A stretch of DNA of 64,000 nucleotides. Source: Euonymus europaeus. Taxonomy: Eukaryota; Streptophyta; Magnoliopsida; Celastrales; Celastraceae. The translations under genes were made by a program, and so were the position numbers. Below, one piece after another: positions 49,936 through 63,682 of this stretch. The stretch spans positions 11,110,501 to 11,174,500 of the forward strand of contig OY756958.1 in the NCBI GenBank assembly GCA_963580455.1, read 5' to 3'. Below the pieces are notes generated by a model. That model did no database searches, was not told the DNA's origin, and saw only the letters and a program-made list of their open reading frames with translations. Within the stretch, counting starts at the first letter, position 1, and every line of letters begins with the position of its first letter.

Positions 49936-51852
49936 ATGCCAGAACCCCAACTTTCTACGACAAATGGACAAAACCGTTTAAAGCTCCTCCATAGAGTGAG
50001 TTGGGCAACTTCGGACTATCAAAGTTGCTCGGTGTACACTTTTTATTGTTATTCTATGTCAAATTTTCGAGTATAAGCTTCCTAGATTATTTCGATGCCA
50101 GAACCCAACTTTCTACGACAAATGGACAAAACCGTTTAAAGCTCCTCCATAGAGTGAGTTGGGCAACTTCGGACTATCAAAGTTGCTCGGTGTACACTTT
50201 TTATTGTTATTCTATGTCAAATTTTACGAGTATAAGCTTCCTAGATTATTTCGATGCCAAAACAACAACTATCAATGACAAATCGACAAAAACGTTAAAA
50301 GCTACTCCATAGAGAGAGTTGAGCAACTTCGGACCATAAAAGTTGCTCGGTGTACACTTTTTATTGTTCTTATATGTCAAATTTTACGAGTATAAGCTTT
50401 CTAGATTATTTCGACTCCAAAACCCCAACTTTCTATGACAAATGGACAAAACCGTTTAAAGCTCCTCCATAGAGTGAGTTGGGCAACTTCGGACTATCAT
50501 AGTTACACGGTGTACACTTTTTGTTGTTCTTCTATGTCAAATTTTACGAGTATAAGCTTCCTTGATTTTTTCGATGCCAAAACGGCAACTATCAATGACA
50601 AATCGACAAAACCGTTAAAAGCTACTCCATAGAGAGAGTTGAGCAACTTCGGACCATAAAAGTTGCTCGGTGTACACTTTTTATTGTTATTCTATGTCAA
50701 ATTTTTCGAGTATAAGCTTCCTCGATTATTTCGATGCCGAAACAGCAACTATCAATGACAAATCGACAAAACCGTTAAAAGCTACTCCATAAAGAGAGTT
50801 GAGCAACTTCAGACCATAAAAGTTGCTCGGTGTACACGTTTTATTGTTATTCTATGTCAAATTTTACGAGTATAAGCTTCCTAGATTATTTCGATGCAAG
50901 AACCCCAACTTTCTACGACAAATGGACAAAACCGTTTAAGCTCCTCCATAGAGTGAGTTGGGAAACTTCGGACTATCAAAGTTGCTCGGTGTACACTTTT
51001 TATTGTTATTCTATGTCAAATTTTACAAGTATAAGCTTCCTAGATTATTTCGATGCCAAAACAGCAACTATCAATGACAAATCGACAAAACCGTTAAAAG
51101 CTACTCCATAGAGAGAGTTGAGCAACTTCGGACAATAAAAGTTGCTCGGTGTACACTTTTTATTGTTCTTCTATGTCAAATTTTACGACTATAAGCATCC
51201 TAGATTATTTCGCTGCCAAAACCCCAACTTTCTATGACAAATGGACAAAAACGATAAAAACTCCTCCATAAAGAGAGTTGTGCAACTTCGGACCATAAAA
51301 GTTGCTCGGTGTACACTTTTTATTGTTCTTATATGTCAAATTTTACGAGTATAAGCTTTCTAGATTATTTCGACTCCAAAACCCCAACTTTCTATGACAA
51401 ATGGACAAAACCGTTTAAAGCTCCTCCATAGAGTGAGTTGGGCAACTTCGGACTATCATAGTTGCACGGTGTACACTTTTTGTTGTTCTTCTATGTCAAA
51501 TTTTACGAGTGTAAGCTTCCTTGATTTTTTCGATTCCGAAACAGCAACTATCAATGACAAATAGACAAAACCGTTAAAAGCTACTCCATAGAGAGAGTTG
51601 AGCAACTTCGGACCATAAAAGTTGCTCGGTGTACACTTTTTATTGTTCTTCTATGTCAAATTTTACGAGAATAAGCTTCCTAGATTATTTCGATTCTAAA
51701 ACCTCAACTTTCTATTACAAATGGACAAAACCGTTTAAAGCTACTCCATAGAGAGAGTTGAGCAACTTCGGACCATAAAAGTTCCTCGGTGTACACTTTT
51801 TATTGTTCTTCTATGTCAAATTTTACGAGTATAAGCTTCCTAGATTATTTCG
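49936..51852. repeat. 12-monomer higher-order repeat, unit A (1,917 bp)
   Basis: The unit starts at the ATGCCAGAACCCC monomer. Two fixed one-base deletions, CCAGAACCCAAC near 50100 and CGTTTAAGCTCC near 50937, give 12 x 160 minus 2 = 1,918 bp. Unit A has one further deletion, AATTTTCGAG near 50066. It shares TCATAGTTACACGG (near 50506) with the inserted part of unit D. Confidence 0.9.
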
Positions 51853-53770
51853 ATGCCAGAACCCCAACTTTCTACGACAAATGGACAAAACCGTTTAAAG
51901 CTCCTCCATAGAGTGAGTTGGGCAACTTCGGACTATCAAAGTTGCTCGGTGTACACTTTTTATTGTTATTCTATGTCAAATTTTACGAGTATAAGCTTCC
52001 TAGATTATTTCGATGCCAGAACCCAACTTTCTACGACAAATGGACAAAACCGTTTAAAGCTCCTCCATAGAGTGAGTTGGGCAAGTTCGGACTATCAAAG
52101 TTGCTCGGTGTACACTTTTTATTGTTATTCTATGTCAAATTTTACGAGTATAAGCTTCCTAGATTATTTCGATGCCAAAACAACAACTATCAATGACAAA
52201 TCGACAAAAACGTTAAAAGCTACTCCATAGAGAGAGTTGAGCAACTTCGGACCATAAAAGTTGCTCGGTGTACACTTTTTATTGTTCTTATATGTCAAAT
52301 TTTACGAGTATAAGCTTTCTAGATTATTTCGACTCCAAAACCCCAACTTTCTATGACAAATGGACAAAACCGTTTAAAGCACCTCCATAGAGTGAGTTGG
52401 GCAACTTCGGACTATCATAGTTGCACGGTGTACACTTTTTGTTGTTCTTCTATGTCAAATTTTACGAGTATAAGCTTCCTTGATTTTTTCGATGCCAAAA
52501 CGGCAACTATCAATGACAAATCGACAAAACCGTTAAAAGCTACTCCATAGAGAGAGTTGAGCAACTTCGGACCATAAAAGTTGCTCGGTGTACACTTTTT
52601 ATTGTTATTCTATGTCAAATTTTACGAGTATAAGCTTCCTCGATTATTTCGATGCCGAAACAGCAACTATCAATGACAAATCGACAAAACCGTTAAAAGC
52701 TACTCCATAAAGAGAGTTGAGCAACTTCAGACCATAAAAGTTGCTCGGTGTACACGTTTTATTGTTATTCTATGTCAAATTTTACGAGTATAAGCTTCCT
52801 AGATTATTTCGATGCAAGAACCCCAACTTTCTACGACAAATGGACAAAACCGTTTAAGCTCCTCCATAGAGTGAGTTGGGAAACTTCGGACTATCAAAGT
52901 TGCTCGGTGTACACTTTTTATTGTTATTCTATGTCAAATTTTACAAGTATAAGCTTCCTAGATTATTTCGATGCCAAAATAGCAACTATCAATGACAAAT
53001 CGACAAAACCGTTAAAAGCTACTCCATAGAGAGAGTTGAGCAACTTCGGACAATAAAAGTTGCTCGGTGTACACTTTTTGTTGTTCTTCTATGTCAAATT
53101 TTACGACTATAAGCATCCTAGATTATTTCGCTGCCAAAACCCCAACTTTCTATGACAAATGGACAAAAACGATAAAAACTCCTCCATAAAGAGAGTTGTG
53201 CAACTTCGGACCATAAAAGTTGCTCGGTGTACACTTTTTATTGTTCTTATATGTCAAATTTTACGAGTATAAGCTTTCTAGATTATTTCGACTCCAAAAC
53301 CCCAACTTTCTATGACAAATGGACAAAACCGTTTAAAGCTCCTCCATAGAGTGAGTTGGGCAACTTCGGACTATCATAGTTGCACGGTGTACACTTTTTG
53401 TTGTTCTTCTATGTCAAATTTTACGAGTGTAAGCTTCCTTGATTTTTTCGATTCCGAAACAGCAACTATCAATGACAAATCGACAAAACCGTTAAAAGCT
53501 ACTCCATAGAGAGAGTTGAGCAACTTCGGACCATAAAAGTTGCTCGGTGTACACTTTTTATTGTTCTTCTATGTCAAATTTTACGAGAATAAGCTTCCTA
53601 GATTATTTCGATTCCAAAACCTCAACTTTCTATTACAAATGGACAAAACCGTTTAAAGCTACTCCATAGAGAGAGTTGAGCAACTTCGGACCATAAAAGT
53701 TGCTCGGTGTACACTTTTTATTGTTCTTCTATGTCAAATTTTACGAGTATAAGCTTCCTAGATTATTTCG
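51853..53770. repeat. 12-monomer higher-order repeat, unit B (1,918 bp)
   Basis: The unit has the same monomer order as A. Private changes GGGCAAGTTCGG near 52080 and AAAGCACCTCC near 52377 are shared with unit D and not with A, C or E. Confidence 0.92.
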
Positions 53771-55688
53771 ATGCCAGAACCCCAACTTTCTACGACAAAT
53801 GGACAAAACCGTTTAAAGCTCCTCCATAGAGTGAGTTGGGCAACTTCGGACTATCAAAGTTGCTCGGTGTACACTTTTTATTGTTATTCTATGTCAAATT
53901 TTACGAGTATAAGCTTCCTAGATTATTTCGATGCCAGAAACCAACTTTCTACGACAAATGGACAAAACCGTTTAAAGCTCCTCCATAGAGTGAGTTGGGC
54001 AACTTCGGACTATAAAAGTTGCTCGGTGTACACTTTTTATTGTTATTCTATGTCAAATTTTACGAGTATAAGCTTCCAAGATTATTTCGATGCCAAAACA
54101 ACAACTATCAATGACAAATCGACAAAAACGTTAAAAGCTACTCCATAGAGAGAGTTGAGCAACTTCGGACCATAAAAGTTGCTCGGTGTACACTTTTTAT
54201 TGTTCTTATATGTCAAATTTTACGAGTATAAGCTTTCTAGATTATTTCGACTCCAAAACCCCAACTTTCTATGACAAATGGACAAAACCGTTTAAAGCTC
54301 CTCCATAGAGTGAGTTGGGCAACTTCGGACTATCATAGTTGCACGGTGTACACTTTTTGTTGTTCTTCTATGTCAAATTTTACGAGTATAAGCTTCCTTG
54401 ATTTTTTCGATGCCAAAACGGCAACTATCAATGACAAATCGACAAAACCGTTAAAAGCTACTCCATAGAGAGAGTTGAGCAACTTCGGACCATAAAAGTT
54501 GCTCGGTGTACACTTTTTATTGTTATTCTATGTCAAATTTTACGAGTATAAGCTTCCTCGATTATTTCGATGCCGAAACAGCAACTATCAATGACAAATC
54601 GACAAAACCGTTAAAAGCTACTCCATAAAGAGAGTTGAGCAACTTCAGACCATAAAAGTTGCTCGGTGTACACGTTTTATTGTTATTCTATGTCAAATTT
54701 TACGAGTATAAGCTTCCTAGATTATTTCGATGCAAGAACCCCAACTTTCTACGACAAATGGACAAAACCGTTTAAGCTCCTCCATAGAGTGAGTTGGGAA
54801 ACTTCGGACTATCAAAGTTGCTCGGTGTACACTTTTTATTGTTATTCTATGTCAAATTTTACAAGTATAAGCTTCCTAGATTATTTCGATGCCAAAACAG
54901 CAACTATCAATGACAAATCGACAAAACCGTTAAAAGCTACTCCATAGAGAGAGTTGAGCAACTTCGGACAATAAAAGTTGCTCGGTGTACACTTTTTATT
55001 GTTCTTCTATGTCAAATTTTACGACTATAAGCATCCTAGATTATTTCGCTGCCAAAACCCCAACTTTCTATGACAAATGGACAAAAACGATAAAAACTCC
55101 TCCATAAAGAGAGTTGTGCAACTTCGGACCATAAAAGTTGCTCGGTGTACACTTTTTATTGTTCTTATATGTCAAATTTTACGAGTATAAGCTTTCTAGA
55201 TTATTTCGACTCCAAAACCCCAACTTTCTATGACAAATGGACAAAACCGTTTAAAGCTCCTCCATAGAGTGAGTTGGGCAACTTCGGACTATCATAGTTG
55301 CACGGTGTACACTTTTTGTTGTTCTTCTATGTCAAATTTTACGAGTGTAAGCTTCCTTGATTTTTTCGATTCCGAAACAGCAACTATCAATGACAAATAG
55401 ACAAAACCGTTAAAAGCTACTCCATAGAGAGAGTTGAGCAACTTCGGACCATAAAAGTTGCTCGGTGTACACTTTTTATTGTTCTTCTATGTCAAATTTT
55501 ACGAGAATAAGCTTCCTAGATTATTTCGATTCCAAAACCTCAACTTTCTATTACAAATGGACAAAACCGTTTAAAGCTACTCCATAGAGAGAGTTGAGCA
55601 ACTTCGGACCATAAAAGTTCCTCGGTGTACACTTTTTATTGTTCTTCTATGTCAAATTTTACGAGTATAAGCTTCCTAGATTATTTCG
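53771..55688. repeat. 12-monomer higher-order repeat, unit C (1,918 bp)
   Basis: The unit has the same monomer order. Its end carries GACAAATAGACAAAACC (near 55392) and AAAGTTCCTCGG (near 55614), as does the end of unit A (near 51556 and 51778) but not that of B. Confidence 0.92.
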
Positions 55689-58600
55689 ATGCCAGAACCC
55701 CAACTTTCTACGACAAATGGACAAAACCGTTTAAAGCTCCTCCATAGAGTGAGTTGGGCAACTTCGGACTATCAAAGTTGCTCGGTGTACACTTTTTATT
55801 GTTATTCTATGTCAAATTTTACGAGTATAAGCTTCCTAGATTATTTCGATGCCAGAACCCAACTTTCTACGACAAATGGACAAAACCGTTTAAAGCTCCT
55901 CCATAGAGTGAGTTGGGCAAGTTCGGACTATCAAAGTTGCTCGGTGTACACTTTTTATTGTTATTCTATGTCAAATTTTACGAGTATAAGCTTCCTAGAT
56001 TATTTCGATGCCAAAACAACAACTATCAATGACAAATCGACAAAAACGTTAAAAGCTACTCCATAGAGAGAGTTGGGCAACTTCGGACCATAAAAGTTGC
56101 TCGGTGTACACTTTTTATTGTTCTTATATGTCAAATTTTACGAGTATAAGCTTTCTAGATTATTTCGACTCCAAAACCCCAACTTTCTATGACAAATGGA
56201 CAAAACCGTTTAAAGCACCTCCATAGAGTGAGTTGGGCAACTTCGGACTATCATAGTTGCACGGTGTACACTTTTTGTTGTTCTTCTATGTCAAATTTTA
56301 CGAGTATAAGCTTCCTTGATTTTTTCGATGCCAAAACGGCAACTATCAATGACAAATCGACAAAACCGTTAAAAGCTACTCCATAGAGAGAGTTGAGCAA
56401 CTTCGGACCATAAAAGTTGCTCGGTGTACACTTTTTATTGTTATTCTATGTCAAATTTTACGAGTATAAGCTTCCTCGATTATTTCGATGCCGAAACAGC
56501 AACTATCAATGACAAATCGACAAAACCGTTAAAAGCTACTCCATAAAGAGAGTTGAGCAACTTCAGACCATAAAAGTTGCTCGGTGTACACGTTTTATTG
56601 TTATTCTATGTCAAATTTTACGAGTATAAGCTTCCTAGATTATTTCGATGCAAGAACCCCAACTTTCTACGACAAATGGACAAAACCGTTTAAGCTCCTC
56701 CATAGAGTGAGTTGGGAAACTTCGGACTATCAAAGTTGCTCGGTGTACACTTTTTATTGTTATTCTATGTCAAATTTTACAAGTATAAGCTTCCTAGATT
56801 ATTTCGATGCCAAAACAGCAACTATCAATGACAAATCGACAAAACCGTTAAAAGCTACTCCATAGAGAGAGTTGAGCAACTTCGGACAATAAAAGTTGCT
56901 CGGTGTACACTTTTTATTGTTCTTCTATGTCAAATTTTACGACTATAAGCATCCTAGATTATTTCGCTGCCAAAACCCCAACTTTCTATGACAAATGGAC
57001 AAAAACGATAAAAACTCCTCCATAAAGAGAGTTGTGCAACTTCGGACCATAAAAGTTGCTCGGTGTACACTTTTTATTGTTCTTATATGTCAAATTTTAC
57101 GAGTATAAGCTTTCTAGATTATTTCGACTCCAAAACCCCAACTTTCTATGACAAATGGACAAAACCGTTTAAAGCTCCTCCATAGAGTGAGTTGGGCAAC
57201 TTCGGACTATCATAGTTACACGGTGTACACTTTTTGTTGTTCTTCTATGTCAAATTTTACGAGTATAAGCTTCCTTGATTTTTTCGATGCCAAAACGGCA
57301 ACTATCAATGACAAATCGACAAAACCGTTAAAAGCTACTCCATAGAGAGAGTTGAGCAACTTCGGACCATAAAAGTTGCTCGGTGTACACTTTTTATTGT
57401 TCTTATATGTCAAATTTTACGAGTATAAGCTTTCTAGATTATTTCGACTCCAAAACCCCAACTTTCTATGACAAATGGACAAAACCGTTTAAAGCTCCTC
57501 CATAAAGTGAGTTGGGCAACTTCGGACTATCATAGTAACACGGTGTACACTTTTTTTTGTTCTTCTATGTCAAATTTTACGAGTATAAGCTTCCTTGATT
57601 TTTTCGATGACAAAACGGCAACTATCAATGACATATCGACAAAACCGTTAAAAGCTACTCCATAGAGAGAGTTGAGCAACTTCGGACCATAAAAGTTCCT
57701 CGGTGTACACTTTTTATTGTTATTCTATGTCAAATTTTACGACTATAAGCTTCCTCGATTATTTCGATGCCGAAACAGCAACTATCAATGACAAATCGAC
57801 AAAACCGTTAAAAGCTACTCCATAAAGAGAGTTGAGCAACTTCAGACCATAAAAGTTGCTCGGTGTACACGTTTTATTGTTATTCTATGTCAAATTTTAC
57901 GAGTATAAGCTTCCTAGATTATTTCGATGCAAGAACCCCAACTTTCTACGACAAATGGACAAAACCGTTTAAGCTCCTCCATAGAGTGAGTTGGGAAACT
58001 TCGGACTATCAAAGTTGCTCGGTGTACACTTTTTATTGTTATTCTATGTCAAATTTTACTAGTATAAGCTTCCTAGATTATTTCGATGCCAAAACAGCAA
58101 CTATCAATGACAAATCGACAAAACCGTTAAAAGCTACTCCATAGAGAGAGTTGAGCAACTTCGGACAATAAAAGTTGCTCGGTGTACACTTTTTATTGTT
58201 CTTCTATGTCAAATTTTACGACTATAAGCATCCTAGATTATTTCGCTGCCAAAACCCCAACTTTCTATGACAAATGGACAAAAACGATAAAAACTCCTCC
58301 ATAAAGAGAGTTGTGCAACTTCGGACCATAAAAGTTGCTCGGTGTACACTTTTTAATGTTCTTATATGTCAAATTTTACGAGTATAAGCTTTCTAGATTA
58401 TTTCGACTCCAAAACCCCAACTTTCTATGACAAATGGACAAAACCGTTTAAAGCTCCTCCATAGAGTGAGTTGGGCAACTTCGGACTATCATAGTTGCAC
58501 GGTGTACACCTTTTGTTGTTCTTCTATGTCAAATTTTACGAGTGTAAGCTTCCTTGATTTTTTCGATTCCGAAACAGCAACTATCAATGACAAATCGACA

Positions 58601-58885
58601 AAACCGTTAAAAGCTACTCCATAGAGAGAGTTGAGCAACTTCGGACCATAAAAGTTGCTCGGTGTACACTTTTTATTGTTCATCTATGTCAAATTTTTCG
58701 AGAATAAGCTTCCTAGATTATTTCGATTCCAAAACCTCAACTTTCTATTACAAATGGACAAAACCGTTTAAAGCTACTCCATAGAGAGAGTTGAGCAACT
58801 TCGGACCATAAAAGTTGCTCGGTGTACACTTTTTATTGTTCTTCTATGTCAAATTTTACGAGTATAAGCTTCCCAGATTATTTCG
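55689..58885. repeat. Expanded higher-order unit D (3,197 bp, 20 monomers)
   Basis: D begins like B, but at about 57150 it returns to a monomer of the type normally found at unit position 500, followed by a duplicated dimer (57148 and 57468) and a second run of the middle of the unit (57863 repeats 56584, offset 1,279 bp). The extra length is 8 monomers minus one base. This is the signature of an out-of-register exchange between higher-order units. Confidence 0.88.
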
Positions 58886-60803
58886 ATGCCAGAACCCCAA
58901 CTTTCTACGACAAATGGACAAAACCGTTTAAAGCTCCTCCATAGAGTGAGTTGGGCAACTTCGGACTATCAAAGTTGCTCGGTGTACACTTTTTATTGTT
59001 ATTCTATGTCAAATTTTACGAGTATAAGCTTCCTAGATTATTTCGATGCCAGAACCCAACTTTCTACGACAAATGGACAAAACCGTTTAAAGCTCCTCCA
59101 TAGAGTGAGTTGGGCAACTTCGGACTATCAAAGTTGCTCGGTGTACACTTTTTATTGTTATTCTATGTCAAATTTTACGAGTATAAGCTTCCTAGATTAT
59201 TTCGATGCCAAAACAACAACTATCAATGACAAATCGACAAAAACGTTAAAAGCTACTCCATAGAGAGAGTTGAGCAACTTCGGACCATAAAAGTTGCTCG
59301 GTGTACACTTTTTATTGTTCTTATATGTCAAATTTTACGAGTATAAGCTTTCTAGATTATTTCGACTCCAAAACCCCAACTTTCTATGACAAATGGACAA
59401 AACCGTTTAAAGCTCCTCCATAGAGTGAGTTGGGCAACTTCGGACTATCATAGTTGCACGGTGTACACTTTTTGTTGTTCTTCTATGTCAAATTTTACGA
59501 GTATAAGCTTCCATGATTTTTTCGATGCCAAAACGGCAACTATCAATGACAAATCGACAAAACCGTTAAAAGCTACTCCATAGAGAGAGTTGAGCAACTT
59601 CGGACCATAAAAGTTGCTCGGTGTACACTTTTTATTGTTATTCTATGTCAAATTTTACGAATATAAGCTTCCTCGATTATTTCGATGCCGAAACAGCAAC
59701 TATCAATGACAAATCGACAAAACCGTTAAAAGCTACTCCATAAAGAGAGTTGAGCAACTTCAGACCATAAAAGTTGCTCGGTGTACACGTTTTATTGTTA
59801 TTCTATGTCAAATTTTACGAGTATAAGCTTCCTAGATTATTTCGATGCAAGAACCCCAACTTTCTACGACAAATGGACAAAACCGTTTAAGCTCCTCCAT
59901 AGAGTGAGTTGGGAAACTTCGGACTATCAAAGTTGCTCGGTGTACACTTTTTATTGTTATTCTATGTCAAATTTTACAAGTATAAGCTTCCTAGATTATT
60001 TCGATGCCAAAACAGCAACTATCAATGACAAATCGACAAAACCGTTAAAAGCTACTCCATAGAGAGAGTTGAGCAACTTCGGACAATAAAAGTTGCTCGG
60101 TGTACACTTTTTATTGTTCTTCTATGTCAAATTTTACGACTATAAGCATCCTAGATTATTTCGCTGCCAAAATCCCAACTTTCTATGACAAGTGGACAAA
60201 AACGATAAAAACTCCTCCATAAAGAGAGTTGTGCAACTTCGGACCATAAAAGTTGCTCGGTGTACACTTTTTATTGTTCTTATATGTCAAATTTTACGAG
60301 TATAAGCTTTCTAGATTATTTCGACTCCAAAACCCCAACTTTCTATGACAAATGGACAAAACCGTTTAAAGCTCCTCCATAGAGTGAGTTGGGCAACTTC
60401 GGACTATCATAGTTGCACGGTGTACACTTTTTGTTGTTCTTCTATGTCAAATTTTACGAGTGTAAGCTTCCTTGATTTTTTCGATTCCGAAACAGCAACT
60501 ATCAATGACAAATCGACAAAACCGTTAAAAGCTACTCCATAGAGAGAGTTGAGCAACTTCAGACCATAAAAGTTGCTCGGTGTACACTTTTTATTGTTAT
60601 TCTATGTCAAATTTTACGAGTATAAGCTTCCTTGATTATTTCGATGCCGAAACAGCAACTATCAATGACAAATCGACAAAACCATTAAAAGCTACTCCAT
60701 AAAGAGAGTTGAGCAACTTCAGACCATAAAAGTTGCTCGGTGTACACTTTTTATTGTTATTCAATGTCAAATTTTACGATTATAAACTTCCTAGATTATT
60801 TCG
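58886..60803. repeat. 12-monomer higher-order repeat, unit E (1,918 bp)
   Basis: The unit has the canonical monomer order and both fixed one-base deletions (near 59052 and 59887). Private changes include TTCCATGATTTTTTCG near 59508 and AAAATCCCAAC near 60168. Confidence 0.92.
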
Positions 60804-62722
60804 ATGCCAGAACCCCAACTTTCTACGACAAATGGACAAAACCGTTTAAAGCTCCTCCATAGAGTGAGTTGGGCAACTTCGGACTATCAAAGTTGCTCGG
60901 TGTACACTTTTTATTGTTATTCTATGTCAAATTTTACGAGTATAAGCTTCCTAGATTATTTTGATGCCAAAACAGCAACTATCAATGACAAATCGACAAA
61001 ACCGTTAAAAGCTACTCCATAGAGAGAGTTGAGCAACTTTGGACTATAAAAGTTGCTCGGTGTACACTTTTTATTGTTCTTCTATGTCAAATTTTACGAC
61101 TATAAGCATCCTAGATTATTTCGATGCCAAAACCCCAACTTTCTATGACAAATGGACAAAAACGTTAAAAACTCCTCCATAAAGAGAGTTGTGCAACTTC
61201 GGACTATCAAAGTTGCTCGGTGTACACTTTTTATTGTTCTTCTACGTCAAATTTTACGAGTATAAGCTTCCTAGATTATTTCGAATGGAAAACACCAACT
61301 TTACAGGACAAATGGACAAAAACGTTAAAAGCTCCTCCATAAAGAGAGTTGAGCAACTTCTAATCATAAAAGTTGCTCGGTGTACACTTTTTATTGTTAT
61401 TCTATTTCAAATTTTACGAGTATAAGTTTCATCGATTATTGCAATTCCAAAACCCCGACTTTCTATGACAAATTGACAAAACCGTTTAAAGCTCCTCCAT
61501 AGAGTGAGTTGAGCAACTTCGGACTATCAAAGTTGCTCGGTGTACACTTTTATTGTTCCTCTATGTCAAATTTTACGAGTATAAGCTTCCTAGATTATTT
61601 AGATTCCAAAACCCCAACTTTCTATAACAAATGGACAAAATCGTTTGAAGCTACTCCATAGAGAGAGTTGAGCAACTTCGGAACATAAAAGTTGCTCGGT
61701 GTACACTTTTTATTTTTCTTCTATGTCAAATTTTATGAGTATAAGCTTCCTAGATTATTTAGATTCCAAAACCCCAACTTTCTATGACAAATGGACAAAA
61801 CCATTTAAAGCTACTCCATAGAGAGAGTTGAGCAACTTCGGACCATAAAAGTTGCTCGGTGTACACTTTTTATTGTTCTTCTATTTCAAATTTTACGAGT
61901 ATAAGCTTCCAAGATTATTTCGATGCCAAAACACCAACTTTCTATGAAAAATGGACAAAAACATTAAAAGCTCCTCCATAAAGAGAGTTGAGCAACTTCA
62001 GACCATAAAAGTTGCTCGGTGTACACTTTGTATTGTTATTCTATGTCAAATTTTACGAGTATAAGCTTCCTAGATTATTTCGATGCCAAAACAGCAACTA
62101 TCAATGACAAATCGACAAAAACGTTAAAAGCTACTCCATAGAGAGAGTTGAGCAACTTCGGACCATAAAAGTTGCTCGGTGTACACTTTTTATTGTTCTT
62201 ATATGTCAAATTTTATGAGTATAAGCTTTCTAGATTATTTCGACTCCAAAACCTCAACTTTCTATGACAAATGGACAAAACCGTTTAAAGCTCCTCCATA
62301 GTGTGAGTTGGGCAACTTCGGACTATCATAGTTGCACGGTGTACACTTTTTGTTGTTCTTCTATGTCAAATTTTACGAGTATAAGCTTTCTTGATTTATT
62401 CGATGCCGAAACGGCAACTATCAATGACAAATCGACAAAACCGTTAAAAGCTACTCCATAGAGAGAGTTGAGCAACTTCGGACCATAAAAGTTGCTCGGT
62501 GTACACTTTTTATTGTTATTCTATGTCAAATTTTACGAGTATAAGCTTCCTTGATTATATCGATGCCGAAACAGCAACTATCAATGACAAATCGACAAAA
62601 CCGTTAAAAGCTACTCCATAAAGAGAGTTGAGCAACTTCAGACCATAAAAGTTGCTCGGTGTACACGTTTTATTGTTATTCTATGTCAAATTTTACGAGT
62701 ATAAGCTTCCTAGATTATTTCG
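60804..62722. repeat. Rearranged higher-order unit F (1,919 bp)
   Basis: F starts with the canonical first monomer, but lacks the usual second CCAGAACCC monomer. From about 61058 to 61960 it carries the 48590-49490 module (offset 12,468 bp), with TTTCGAATGG and TTTAGATTCC monomers, before returning to the canonical order near 62264. Its length is close to one unit by coincidence of 12 monomers. Confidence 0.82.
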
Positions 62723-63682
62723 ATGCCAGAACCCCAACTTTATACGACAAATGGACAAAACCGTTTAAAGCTCCTCCATAGAGTGAGTTGGGAAACTTCG
62801 GACTATCAAAGTTGCTCGGTGTACACTTTTTATTGTTATTCTATGTCAAATTTTACAAGTATAAGCTTCCTAGATTATTTCGATGCCAAAACAGCAACTA
62901 TCAATGACAAATCGACAAAACCGTTAAAAGCTACTCCATAGAGAGAGTTGAGCAACTTCGGACAATAAAAGTTGCTCGGTGTACACTTTTTATTGTTCTT
63001 CTATGTCAAATTTTACGACTATAAGCATCCTAGATTATTTCGCTGCCAAAACCCCAACTTTCTATGACAAATGGACAAAAACGATAAAAACTCCTCCATA
63101 AAGAGAGTTGTGCAACTTCGGACCATAAATGTTGCTCGGTGTACACTTTTTATTGTTCTTATATGTCAAATTTTACGAGTATAAGCTTTCTAGATTATTT
63201 CGACTCCAAAACCCGAACTTTCTATGACAAATGGACAGAACCGTTTAAAGCTACTCCATAAAGAGAGTTGGGCAACTTCGGACTATCATAGTTGCACGGT
63301 GTACACTTTTTATTGTTATTCTATGTCAAATTTTACGAGTGTAAGCTTCCTAGATTATTTCGATGCCAGAACCCCAACTTTCTACGACAAATGGACAAAA
63401 CCGTTAAAAGCTACTCCATAGAGTGAGTTGGGCAACTTCGGACCATAAAACTTGCTCGGTGTACACTTTTTATTGTTCTTCTATGTCAAATTTTACGAGA
63501 ATAAGCTTCCTAGATTATTTCGAATGGAAAACACCAACTTTACAAGACAAATGGACAAAAACGTTAAAAGCTCCTCCATAAAGAGAGTTGAGCAACTTCT
63601 AATCATAAAAGTTGCTCGGTGTACACTTTTTATTGTTATTCTATTTCAAATTTTACGAGTATAACCTTCCTAGATTATTTCG
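62723..63682. repeat. Shortened higher-order unit G (960 bp, 6 monomers)
   Basis: G holds the first part of a unit and then a CATAGTTGCACGG monomer followed by a second CCAGAACCCC monomer (63366) and a TTTCGAATGG monomer (63521). About half of the canonical unit is missing. It differs from F and E in lacking the CGTTTAAGCTCC deletion. Confidence 0.82.

Noticed and set aside
484..63664. Many similar open frames of 60-138 codons starting at ATGCCAAAAC or ATGACAAATGG
   Set aside because: They recur with the satellite period. As 160 is not a multiple of 3, each monomer shifts the frame and a stop comes after about 1.4 monomers. No frame is kept across units, starts lack context, and single-base indels create or destroy them. 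They are not treated as genes.
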